Assembly (NCBI RefSeq): GCF_023898315.1
Contig: NC_064621.1
Span: forward strand, 539,359,383 to 539,423,382
Source: Schistocerca nitens
Taxonomy: Eukaryota > Arthropoda > Insecta > Orthoptera > Acrididae
Reading direction: 5' to 3'
Length of the DNA: 64,000 nucleotides
Each line of letters begins with the position of its first letter. Positions within the stretch are counted from its first letter, which is position 1. The notes beneath the pieces are model-generated. The model saw nothing but the letters and a program-made list of their open reading frames with translations. It was not told the DNA's origin and did no database searches. The translations under genes were made by a program, and so were the position numbers. Shown one piece after another: positions 33,601-46,600 of this stretch.

Positions 33601-36600
33601 CATTTCTTCAATTTCTTCGTCATCTGCAGAGCTAGTTGGCATATAAACTTGTACTACTGTAGTAGGCATGGGCTTCGTGTCTATCTTGGCCACTATAATA
33701 CGTTCACTATGCTGTTTGTAGTAGCTTCCCCGCACTCCTATTTTTTTTTTATTCATTATTAAACCTACTCCTGCATTACCCCTATTTGATTTTGTGTTTA
33801 TAACCCTGTAGTCAGCTGACCAAAAGTCTTGTTCCTCCTGCCACCGAACTTTACTAATTCCCACTATATTAACTTTAACCTACCAATTTCCCTTTTTAAA
33901 TTTTCTAACCTACCTGCCCGATTAAGGGATCTGACATTCCACGTTCCGATCCGTAGAATGCCAGTTTTCTTTCTCCTGCTAACGACGTCCTCTTGAGTAG
34001 TCCCCGCCCGGAGATCTGAATGGGGGACTATTTTACCTCCGGAATATTTTACCCAAGAGCACGCCATCATCATTTAACCATACAGTAAAGCTGCTTGCCC
34101 TCGGGAAAAATTACGGCTGTGGTTTCCCCTTGCTTTCATCCGTTCGCAGTACCACAATAGCAAGGCCGTTTTGGTTAATGTTACAAGGCCAGATCAGTCA
34201 ATCATCCAGACTGTTGCCCCTGCAACAACTGAAAAGGCTGCTGCCCCTCTTCTGAAACCACACATTTGTCTAGCCTCTCAACAGATACCCCTCCGTTGTG
34301 GTTGCACCTATGGTACAGCTATCTGTATCGTTGAGGCACGCAAGCCTCCCCACCAACGGCAAGGTCCATGGTTCATGGCGGGAGGACCATGACAGTATTA
34401 GTTTATGTATTAGTATGATGTGACATACACAATCAAATGCTTTAGCATGGACAAGGAAAATTGCCCCAGACTTCTCTTTGCTGATCTAATGCCACAGTTA
34501 CATTGCCTGCAATGTTAACTGCTGCTGTCGTGATATATCTGCATTCTTCCAGAAGTATGCTGTGCCTCTTTGAGTATGTTATTCTCCTCTGTAAAATGTA
34601 ACATACAATTTTTTGTGACAGTTCCCTCTATTTTAGGCAAGGTGGATGTAGTAGTAATTGACGTATAATTTGTAGAATTTTCATATCACCATGCTTATAA
34701 GTAGTTGCAGGCTTACTCTTTTTCAGGCATTCAGGAATTCATTTTGTTGAAAGTTCTTAATTCACTAATTTTTGTGCTGTCAGACTCACCATATATGCTA
34801 CCAAATGATAATATTCCTAGTGCCTTTCACTTACTAGTTTCAAGAAAGATTTTGGTTTGTTAATAGCAAGCAAACACAGAAGAGTAGTTGACTGTCAGTC
34901 ATAAGCAGTTCAAACATACAGTGAATAATGGTACCCCATATGTAATTGGCTGCAAGGGATGAGAAGGATCACCTTGTGCACTTGTAGTGTGTGCCTTGGC
35001 AGCCGTATTGCACATATTGAAGAGAGTTCCAGTAGCCATTAAAAGAGCAGGGTGCAACTAGCTATATATTCTGGTAAATGTGAAAACAAATGATACCATT
35101 CACCCGCATTTTGTGGACATACTTGGATCATTCCAATGACTGGCAGAGAAGGCTAAGAACACCAATCTTGCTAACTGAATTCCAACAGAGCTGGCAGTCG
35201 GCAGCATTGTCATCAAAACTGATCATGGCCACCGGGGTATAGATTGACTGGGAGGCTTTAACCAGCTGCATTCAAGGTTCAGTAACAAGGAAGGCGTTGA
35301 CCTTCTTGACTTCTGCCATAGGATGTCCATCCTAAATTTCTCAGGGTTACACTAAACATAAGAGCTTGCTACCCTTGTAGCCAATTGTACTCCTATTTCT
35401 GGTACACACAAAATGGTTTTTTAGATTGTGTGAATCTACATCCAGTCTAGATAGTGATAGCTTTATGAATCCCCAAACTACTAGACTATTAAAATCATAG
35501 AATTCGCAACAAAGTGCCACAATTTCAATTGCCACTTAAAATGCAGTGGAGCTCACATAGTACTAGGTACAGAAAGGTGCTAAATGTAACTCTTATGTTT
35601 ATAGTTACATTTATAGGATAAATCCAACTGTGTGTCAAAAGGATGGGCCAGTGGTAAATGAAAGTAGTGTATTTGTGGCAGTAGTCCAATGCAGATCCAC
35701 CAAGAGAGAAACTGAAGTTGCATGTGAAGTTGTTTGGGCAAGACTCAGACTCAAGGTTGGATGTAACTTGAAACTGGATCTTGCTATTAAGCAGCAGATT
35801 CACCACCAGACGTAACTGTAATCTTGTGTGAAAACCTCAGGTCACTAATACAAGTCCCTAATTGTACTGTCATCATTGGGTGGATTTTCATCACCCCACA
35901 ATCAAATTGGGTTAGTTCAAGTTTTTTAAGTGGTGGGCATGACAAAAGTCCTTTTCAACAACAATAAATATTTCCTCTGAAACTGTCTAGGACAAATAGT
36001 TTGGAAGCCCCTCATAACAGAAATATATTACATCCGAGGGCATCAAATAGATATGACCTCTTTGAGGATTTCTATATTGGAACTGGTACCAGTAACCATG
36101 TAATTGTCGAGTTTTAGCAACAATGATTACCACAGTACAAAGGATAGAGAGATAGTAGTGAATGAATGTCAAAATGGCAATTCGTAAAACCTTTTATGAC
36201 TACCATAGTAGAATCTTATCACAAGATCCAAAGAAATACTGTTCTTACATATAGGCGTCATGGGCATCAAAGTTAGTGTCCAGACACCTTTGGACAAGTT
36301 AGGAACTAAAATTGAGGGTAGAAGATTGAAAGTGAAAATGCTCAACTTCATTACCAAATATTCCTTTAAAAGGGAGGCTGCTGAAGTGAGTGCTATAGTC
36401 ATTAGTGTCAGTGGTGTTGAGAAACATCTTACATCGCTAAAATTGAACAATGCTCAAGGGCTCAATGGAATCCCTATTAGCATCTATACAGAAGCAGATA
36501 CAGTAATTGGAAGAAAGCACAGGTCACATTTAAACAAGTAGGGCAGCAGAAGTGATCCACAGAACTGCCGTCCAATGTCATTGATGCCCATCTGTCATAG

Positions 36601-37603
36601 AATATTACAAAATATTTTGAGCTCAGACATAATGAGGTATCTCAGACAGAATGACCTCCTCCATGCTAACCAGCATGTATTCCCAAAACATCAGTCATGC
36701 AGAATACAATTCACATGTTTCTGATATCACATCCTAAAAACTGTGGCCCAAGGCATTCAGGCAAATGCAGTATGTCTTGATTTCCTAAAAGCACTTGAAT
36801 CTGTACCATAGCAAAGTTTATGAAATAAAGTATGATCATATGGTGTGTCAAATTATATTTGTGACTGAACTGAGGATTCCTTGATATCAAGGATGCAGCT
36901 TGGACAGAAAGCCATCAGCAGACATTGATATAGCTTCAGAAATGCCCCAGGGCATTGTATTGATATTCTCACTGTTCATGTTGTATATTAATAACAACCT
37001 CAGAAATTTTGCATATGATGCAATTATGTACATGGATGTGACAAAAGTCATTGGATAGCGATATGCGCACATACAGGTGGTGATAGTATTGCATACACAA
37101 AGTATAAAAGGGCAGTGCATTGGCGCTGCTGTCATTTGTAGTCAGGTGATTCACGTGATAAGATTTCCAACTTGATTATGGCTGCATGACAGAATTAACA
37201 GCTTCTGAATGCAGAATGGTAGTTGGAGCTGGACACATGGGACATTCAGGTTTGAAGTTCATTAGGGAATTTAATATTCCAAGATCCACAGTGTCAAGAG
37301 TGTGCCAAGAATACCAAACTTCAGCCATTGCCTCTCACCAAGGACAGCACAGTGGCCTGCAGCCTTCACATAATGACCAAGAGTGGCCGCATTTGTTTGG
37401 AGTTTCAGTGCTGTCAGACAAGCAACACAATGTGAAATAACTGCAGAAATCAACGTGAGACGTGCAATGAATGTATCCATTAGGACAGTGTGGTGAAATG
37501 ATGTTAATGGGCTATGGCAGCATGTGATTGACGTGAGTGCCTTTGCTAACAGCACAAAATCACCTGCAGTGCTTTCTTGGGCTCATGGCAATATCAGTTT
37601 GAC

Positions 37604-37670
<67 letters not shown>

Positions 37671-40600
37671 CCTCTCTCTCTCCCCACCCCCTCAAAGCCA
37701 TCAGTCTTCTGACTGGTTTGATGTGTTCCACCACAAATTCCTCTCGTGTGCCAACCTCTTATCTCAGAGTAGCACTTGTGACCTCTGTCCTCAGTTATTT
37801 TCTGGGTGTATTCCTTTCTCTGTTTTCCTCTACAGCTTTTACCCTCTACAGCTCCCTCTAGAACCGTGGAAGTTATTCCATGGTGTCTTCTTGTCAGTGT
37901 TTTCCAAGTATTTCTTTCCTCGCCATTTCTCCAGAGAACCCAATTCTTTCTTAGCTTGTCAGTCCACCTGATTTTTCTCTTCTGTTCTGGTTTTCCCACA
38001 GTCCATGTTTCATTACCATACAATGCTGTGCTCCAAACGTAAAGTCTCATAAACTTCTTCCTGAAATTATGGCGTATGTTTAATACTGGTAGACTTCTCT
38101 TGACTAGGACTGCACTTTTTGCCTGTGCTAAGCTGTGTTTTATGTCCTTGCTCCGTCCATCATGGATTATTTTCTGCCTAGACAGCAGAATACCTGAACT
38201 TCGTCTACTTTGTGATCACCAATGCTGATGTTAAGTTTTTTGCTGCTCTCATTTCAGCTGCTTCTCGTTACTTTCATCATTCTTTGATTTACTCTCAATC
38301 CATATTCTGTACTCATTAGACTGTTCAATTCATTCAGCAAAGCCGAAATTCTTCTTCAATTTCACTGAGCATAATGATGTCGTCAATGAATCTTATCATT
38401 TGTATTCTTTCACATTGAATTTTAATCAGACTCGTGAACCTTTCTTTTATTTCTGTCATTGCTTCGTCAGTGCTTAGTTTGGATAGTAGGTGTGAAAGAC
38501 TACATCCTTATCTTACACCCTTTTTAGTCTGAGCCCTTTGTTCTTGGTCTTCCACTCTTACTGTTCCCTCTTGGCTCTTGTATGTATTGTATATTACCTG
38601 TCTTTCCCTATAGCCACCTCTATTTTTCTCACAGTTTTGAACATCTTGCACCATTTTACATTGTCAAATATTTTTCCAGGTCGACAAATCCTATGAAGGT
38701 GTCTTGATTTTTCTTTAGTCTTGTCTCCATTATCAGCTGCAAAGTCTCTGGTGCCTTTATCTTTCCTAAAGCCAAACTAAAACATCCTCAGTTTTCTTTT
38801 TGATTCTTCTGTGTATGATTCTTGTCAGCAACTTAAATGCATGAGCTTTTAAGCTGATTTTGTGATAATTCCCACACTTTTCAGCTTTTGCAATCTTTGA
38901 AATTGTGTGGATAATTTTTCCCAAAAGTCAGATGGTATTTTGGCAGACTCATACATTCTACACACCAACATGAATAGTCATTTTGTTGCCATTTCCTCCA
39001 ACGATTTTAGAAATTCTGGTGGAATGTCATCTATCCCTTCTGCCTTATTCGATCTCGAGTCTTCCAAAGCTCTTTTAAATTCTGATTCTAATACTTGATA
39101 CCTTATCTCTTCTATATCAGCTCCTGTTTCTTCTTCTATCATCTTTTCAGGAAGTCTTCCCCATCATAGAGGCCTTCAGTATACACTTTCCACCTATCTG
39201 CTTCCTCCTTTGCATTTAATATTGTAATTCCCATTGCACTCTTAATATTACCAACCTTGCTTTTAATTTCACTGAAGGTTGTTTTTATGTTTCTGTATCC
39301 TGGGTCAGTCCTTTCAACGGTAATTTCTTTTCCGATTTCTTCACATTTTTCATACAGCCATTTCGTCATAGCTTCCATGCACTTCCTGCTTATTTTGTTC
39401 CTAAGCGACTTATATTTCTTTAATCTTGAATTTCCGTGAATATTTTTGTACTTTCTTCTTCCATATGCCAGCTGAAGTATTTTTTCTGTTACCCATGTTT
39501 TTTTCGCAGCTATCCTCTTTGTGCTTATGTTTTTGTTTCCAGTTTCTGTGAATGCCCTTTTTAGAGGTGCCCATTCCTCTTCAAGTGAACTGCCTGTAGA
39601 ACTATTCATGATCATAATACATATATCCTCAGAGAACTTCAGGTGGTTCTCCATTCCGTAGTACTTCCATATCTGATGCCTACAGGATAAATGAAAAGAG
39701 ATCGTTTCCTGATAATGTTTCTAAAAATGTGTCTAGAAGAGTCTTTATTTGATGTGCCAGAAACTAATGCTTGAATGTATTACTGGAAACACCGTTCAGC
39801 AAGAGTTTCAAAGATATTTTCTTGCTCTTTCGGAGAGTAATTTAGATGACAAAATGGGTGACACTATCAGAATTAAAGTATTGGTAGATTTTACTTAATG
39901 TTCAAATCAATTTACTCATAAAATTTTTATCACAATTACATAATCACAGAATTTCAGGTTCGCTTCTCTTACTCATTAGGCCTGTCCCAGTTAACTTACT
40001 AGCTTTCTTTCTAAAATGACTTGCGGTCAGTTCTACCCACAAATGTTGGCCCTCCTTTAATTCAATGATTTATCATAAATGGGTTATCTTCCTCTAGCCA
40101 TTAACATGTGCTAGTCCTCAAGTTTTTGGAAACCTCATTTTCTTTTCCCCTGTGAACTTCCGATGATTTCCAGCTCCCCACCACCGTTTTTTTAGTTGAC
40201 TCCATTGTTTATACAAAGTTTCTAAATTTGGTATGTTTTTTTCTTAGCTCGTGTGACAGTTTTTGCTTTTGCTGATAAATCATCATTTGCTCTACAGCTA
40301 CTGTTACAATTTGACATGTAGTTAATTTGCACAACCTCAAATTGTAAAAGAAAACCGTTAAGATCCTGTTGACAGTTTGCTTCCATGTATTTCTTCGAGT
40401 AATACCCGAACAATAAATTAACTTTGTCGAAAGTGAAACGTGTCTGGAGTGGTGCTGGCTGGGCCATAAAAAGGAAGGCCTCAGATCACTTTGCCTTCTC
40501 GTCATTGTGTCATGGGGTCACAGGAAAATAAAATCACGTCAAGTATACCATCTTTAAAAACCATTCTACATTAACTTCTTAATGACTGTACTTTACAGAA

Positions 40601-43600
40601 GTAATATTTTTCTCTGTTGAATGCTTTCTTTCTTTTATTCTGAATTTTCAGGGGCACATCCTCTCCTTATTCTACTTAGCACATATTTCACACAACTAAT
40701 TTTTTCATGAAATGAAACCAACCTGAAGGAGGGGAAGGGGTGCTGTTGCCCACGAAACAGTATCAAAAATTTTAAAAAATGCCATACAATAACCACCCTG
40801 ATTTGTAATGTTTCCATAAGGTGAGGTTCAACAGCCATAAAGTATTTTATAAAATGCATTTTAACTGTCAGCTGTTTATTGTCCCATTAGCCATCCACCA
40901 GTTTGTCATTAACCATCATCCTGGATGTAGGGTACAACGACTAATTTGTTGTTTCCTACATTCTGGAGTACGGCTAATAACAAAAACCGGTAGATGATAA
41001 ATGGTCAATAAACAGCTAATGGTTAAAATGCATTTTATAAAACACCCTAATTATATTTAGAATATTGTTTTCTAATCTTCCATTGTGGTATTTCTGTGTT
41101 CTGCCGAAGTCAAGATGACAAGTTGTGGACTCTAGCTCCATTAGAAAAGAAACAGTGGCTCACCCAACTTGAGGATTTGTTTGGATGATTCCAGTTCCAA
41201 AATATTGAATGTTGTTAAAACAGATCTAGTACTCTAATCTGCAAATGGAACTTGGAGGTTGCCAGATGTTTGTTCAGGTCCCTTAGGTACTTTCTCAAGG
41301 CAGCAGTCATAAGCTACAAGAAGCCAGGTGTTATGTACGACTTCTGTAGAAATCTAACAGCATTTATAAGTGTCAGAAGTTACGGGAGGGGGCAATAATT
41401 GAGAAGGCAGTGAGATAGGATTAAATCCTGCTCTCCCATGTTATTCGATAAATACAGTGCAAGCAGTAAAAGGAAATCAAAGGAAAATGTGGAATGGGTT
41501 TTAAAGTTCAGGAGAAGAAATAAAAACTTTCAGATTTGCTGATGACATTGTAATTGTGTCATCAAAGGATATGGAAGGTAAGTTTAATGGAATGGATAGT
41601 GTCTTGAAAAGATGTAAGATGAACGTGAACAGTTGTAAAAATGGTGTGTGTTTGAATTAAATCAGTGATGCTGAGGGGATTAGATTAGGAAATGAGACAT
41701 TAAAATTAAACAAGTTTTGGTACTTGGGCATCTGATGATGCCTGACTTAGAAAGTGTGTTAGTTACAGACTGGTTATAGCAAGAAAAGTGTTTCTTCAAA
41801 ATAGAAATATTTAACACCTAATATACACGGTGGTCCATCTGAAGTTTCAGATGAGATTGTCTCAAAAACTATACATTGGGTAAAAATAGTGGGCAAGACA
41901 AGTTCACACGCTCAAAGGGGGACATCAAGTGATTCTACACGTGACCTCCAGCCCCTGCCCCCTTGGATGGGGTGGGGGGCAACTTTTAAATCTTAAATCG
42001 AAACACCCATTTTTTATTCCAGATTCGGATTCTCCATAAAAAAGTAATCAAGTTTTGTCTGAAACATTTTTTTTAAACCATTGACAGATGGCACTGAAAT
42101 AGAGAAAAAGGAAAATTGTGGAAGAACTCTTATTTATCTAGAATTATCCGAGAAAGACGCATCAAATCAATAAAAAAATGTGTACCAATTCTTTCGTTAT
42201 GCCAAATTAACCTATTTTTGTACAAAACATACTGTATCCTACTTTTAGCGTTACCCAGGAACGACGACATGGACGTAGTGGAATGATGTTCCCGTGGGGT
42301 GCTTCATTAGTGAGAGTCCCCTTGCCTCTCACATGTTCAGGTGCTTAATTAGTGTGAGTCCCCTTACCTCTCACAATTTGGCGTGCTTAATTAATGAAAT
42401 TAGCCACAAAGAAATTGTTCAAAATTACCCCATTTGCTTCAATGCATAAAGTCAATTGTCTGCAAAAGTTGTCCACAGTTTTGATCAGTACATCCTGTGG
42501 TATGGGTGCACATGCTCTTTGAATGCATTGCTCTGTATTGTTTCAGGTTGTGTGCTGTCTTTCATAGACAATATTTTTTAAATAACCCCACAAGAAAAAA
42601 TCAGGAGATGTTAGGTCTGGTGAACATGGAGGCCACTGAATTCGTCCACCGCATCCTATCCACCGACCAGGGTACCGTAAATTTAAAACATTCCACACAT
42701 TTTTAACATAATGGGAAGCTGCTCTATCCTGTTGAAATCACAGTCGTTGCCTAGTTTCTAAATCAACATCTTCCATTAGCTCCAGCAAATCATCGCGGAG
42801 AAGTTGTAAATAAGATTACCCAGTAACATTTCACCCAAAAAAATACGGTCCTATCAAGCAACCATTTAAAATTCCACACCAGACCATTAATGACCATTTG
42901 TGTTTATTGTCAATGGGTCTGTGCCAGTGTGGATTGACAGGGGACCAGTAATGACAATCATGATGATTTAATTCGCCATTGTTTTTGAATGTGGCTTCAT
43001 CAGTGAACATAACGTATCTAAAAAAATCATTGTCACGTCTTATCATTTCCAAGGCCCATTGGCAGAAATGCTTGTGTATTTGCATATCTTTTGGCATTAA
43101 TGCCTGTGTTAGTGTGATATGATAAGCATGCCTTCAAAATCCTCAAAACAGTTGATTTTGGTATTCCAGTTTGTCCCTGAATTGCATGACTACTAATTTC
43201 AGGATCCAGTTGAACACAGGCGAGAACGGCATGGGTAACAGCGTCATTTTCATTGTATTCGCGATGACGAGGTGGATGGTGCACGTATCCATTTCGAGCT
43301 CTTTGAGTGCAATTTCGAATAATGTTTTTGCTTGGATGTCATCTGTTTGGGAAACGATCAATATACAATTGCGCAGCTGCTGTGTAATTGTTACGGCATT
43401 CACCTAAAATTGACACCATATCAACAATCTCTGTAGGAGGATACTGAGCCATGTTTCACTAAAGAATAATTTACTTTTGTCAGTTGATGTTAACGGTCCA
43501 CAATCTGAAAGTGAAGTGACATCTTATGGCATTGCACCGACCTTTATACTGAGCCATAGTTCACAGTTTGGCCACAGTAGCACGACAGTCGGGTGAGTAA

Positions 43601-46600
43601 TGCTGTTGTGAAGAGTTCCCTACCAAATTTTAATACAATTCTGCCTCCCTCCATCAAAAACTGTGGCAGGTAGGATACATTTTGTGAAAATATAGCTTAA
43701 TTTGGCATACTGAAAGAATTGGTGCACATTTTGCATCGATTTGATGCATCTTTCTCGGATCATTCTAAATAAATCAGAGTTCTTTCCCAATTTTAATGTT
43801 CCCAATTTCAGCGCCCGCTGAAACTTGATTACCTTTTTTATTGAGAATACAAATCTGCAGTAAAAAATGGGGGTTTCCATTTAATATGTAAAAGTTGCCC
43901 CCCACCCCACGCAATGGGGCGGGGGCTGTGGGTCAAGTTTAGTATCGTTTGATGTCCCCATTTGAGCTTATGAACTTGTCTTACCCACTATTTTACCCGA
44001 TGTATAGTTTTCGAGATAATCTCATCCAAAACTTCAGATGGAACACCCTGTACATTTGCTAGAAAAATTTTTGTGGAAGTATATGTCTGGATTATAGCTA
44101 TGTGCAGAAGTGAAACATAGACAATAAACAGTCCAGATGAGAAGGGAATATAAGTTTTTGAAATGTGCTGCTACAGAAGAATGTTGAAGATTAGATGGAT
44201 GGATTGGATAACTAATGAAGATGTGTTGAATCAAATTGAGAAGAAAAGAAATTTATGGCAGTAGAGGGAGATCAAGGGATAGAGTACAATAAACGGGGCC
44301 AAGTAAATGCAGGTTGCAGTTGCTCTGCAAAGATGATGAGGTCTGCATGAGATAGACTATCTTTGAAAGCTGCATTGAACCAAACTCTGCAGTGATCACT
44401 TCAAAAGCAACATTTACCTTGATTTGTCTCACGTTCCAGAAGATTCTGCTTCATATTTTAATCAATAGAAATTCATGAATGAATAATGAAGTGAATAAAA
44501 AGAAAGTACTCAGTGGTTTACAGTGAGACCCTGATGTATATCCATGCTGATTACTGCCTGCCCTATACTCTGCAGTGGGTACCAGTGTGGGTCATTGAGT
44601 AGATATAAGTCAGCTTCCAGATTGTTGCTCAACTTGAATAGGCTGTTTCAGAGTATTAACAGTGAAAATCAAACAATGGAAAATCCAGGGGGAATGTAAC
44701 AATATTATGAAAGGACAGTTGATGCTCGCCATATAGCGGAGATGCTGAGTTGCAGATAGTCACAACAAAAAGACTGCCACAAAAAAGCTTTCAGCCAGTA
44801 AGGCCTTAGTCATAAATAGGACACACACACACGTACGTCTGCAGTCTTTGACAACAGTTGTGACAGTCTTTTTGTTGTGCCTATCTGCGACTCAGCATTT
44901 CCATTATATGGTGAGTATTAACAGTGACTGTGATGTACTTTTTCTTAGACCCATTTACAGTATTTTCCAAGTAAGCTGCTGAATGTGTAAGCAATTTTTT
45001 GACACTACAAACTATCGCCCATAAGGAACACCAGCACCAAGCACAACTTTTACAACAGTTTTTCTGTAGGCCTAGCAGAATATTGTTTTGCTGTAATGCG
45101 TATAACTATTTATTTTGCTTTTATTTATTTAGTATTCCATATCTGTCATGATAACAGACCATGGGATATGGAATAAGTCAGTTTTACGACCGTGCTATTA
45201 TTACAATACAACATTCAGTGTGGTCAAAATGGCTCTGAGCACTATGGGACTCAACTGCTGAGGTCATTGGTCCCCTAGAACTTAGAACTAGTTAAACCTA
45301 ACTAACCTAAGGACATCACAAACATCCATGCCCGAGGCAGGATTCGAACCTGCGACCGTAGCGGTCTTGCGGTTCCAGACTGCAGCGCCTTTAACTGCCA
45401 GACCACCGCGGCCGGCTCAGTGTGGTCAGATAAACAGTACTAATCAATTAAATATTCAAATAAGTGCAGGTTAGTCATGTTATCGTATGAAAAAAAAAAT
45501 GCAATATTTAAACACAGTTACAATAATACACACATTTATACACACAGTGATCTGAGGATGAAACGTTATATGGAAAGTTTGTGTTCTTACACATTAAGGT
45601 TCAAATATTTTTCTGTAGTGTTAAATGAACTATAGAGTAGGAAATGTTTTAAATTACTGAAAAAAGAACACATGACCTTATCATTTACAAAGACACTCAA
45701 TTTTTGGAAGAAAAAGTGTTAAAAGATGTTCGGACTCTTAAAACTAGAGCCCCTTTTATACCTCACTCAGTCTGTAGGTTCAAGGGTTCGTCTTCTTTCC
45801 CTCAAGCCTCATAAGGATTTATGTATCACCACTTGGAAGTCACGTGACCTCCATTTGTCTTCTTTGTGTGCAAAGATGGTGAAACTACAAGACTGTCCAT
45901 ACAGTGTCTAATGTGCATGAAGATTGTTCCATAATGGTCAAGTTCATGGTTCAGGAGTCACCAGTGGGTGTCCTTGATGCCTGCAGCAATGAATACCAAA
46001 ATGATGTTTTTATTATACATTATCTGGAGCAAATTATGTGTGTATCAAAGAACATTGTAATAGGTACTGGCAGAATGAGCCAGTGCAGCTTTTAAGTTAC
46101 TGAGCTCATATATTCTGTGTGCATGCATATTTTTGCGCTATTTATTTTCATTGTATTATGATAAGTCCTATATAATTGTAAGATTGTCCCTGGATGAATA
46201 ATAAATAAATGATTGTATATTGGATAAGGCCACTAAGATTCGTCACCCACTGTATCTTTAAAAATAAATATCTCGGTGTGTGGTTGTGATTATGGGCAGT
46301 GTGATGACTTTTCTGCTGTATGCATGTGAATGTCTATCATTGCCAAATTAAGATTCCAACTTTGTTTTGTTTAATTGTAACTATGGAAATCTTTTTACTG
46401 TACCAAAGGAAAGAGCCTTCGAAGAGAAGTGGCATGACATATGAGGAACTTGATCAAATAGTGAAAAGATAACTGCCACAGACCAGTGTCCCAATGTCAT
46501 GAGAAAAATAAACATCTGCCCCACTGCACGAAATTTAAGCAAACATATAACTGTGATATGCTTCGTGTATTGATCATTGTAACTGTTGTAGCTAGTGCTC

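Larger units (their letters stand above)
41375..44400 (+). pseudogene. RTE-type LINE remnant, split by a mariner-like element
   Basis: Left part 41375-41823: [13 protein letters not shown], a readable [10 protein letters not shown] box and [15 protein letters not shown]. Right part 44053-44400: ECAATEEC-like and [16 protein letters not shown]-like residues of the C-terminal domain. The two halves are colinear once 41826-44050 is removed. Confidence 0.8.

Noticed and set aside
37610-37682. CRISPR-like or minisatellite array
   Set aside because: Plain dinucleotide repeat without spacers. The same holds for the simple repeats at 49795 and 62914.
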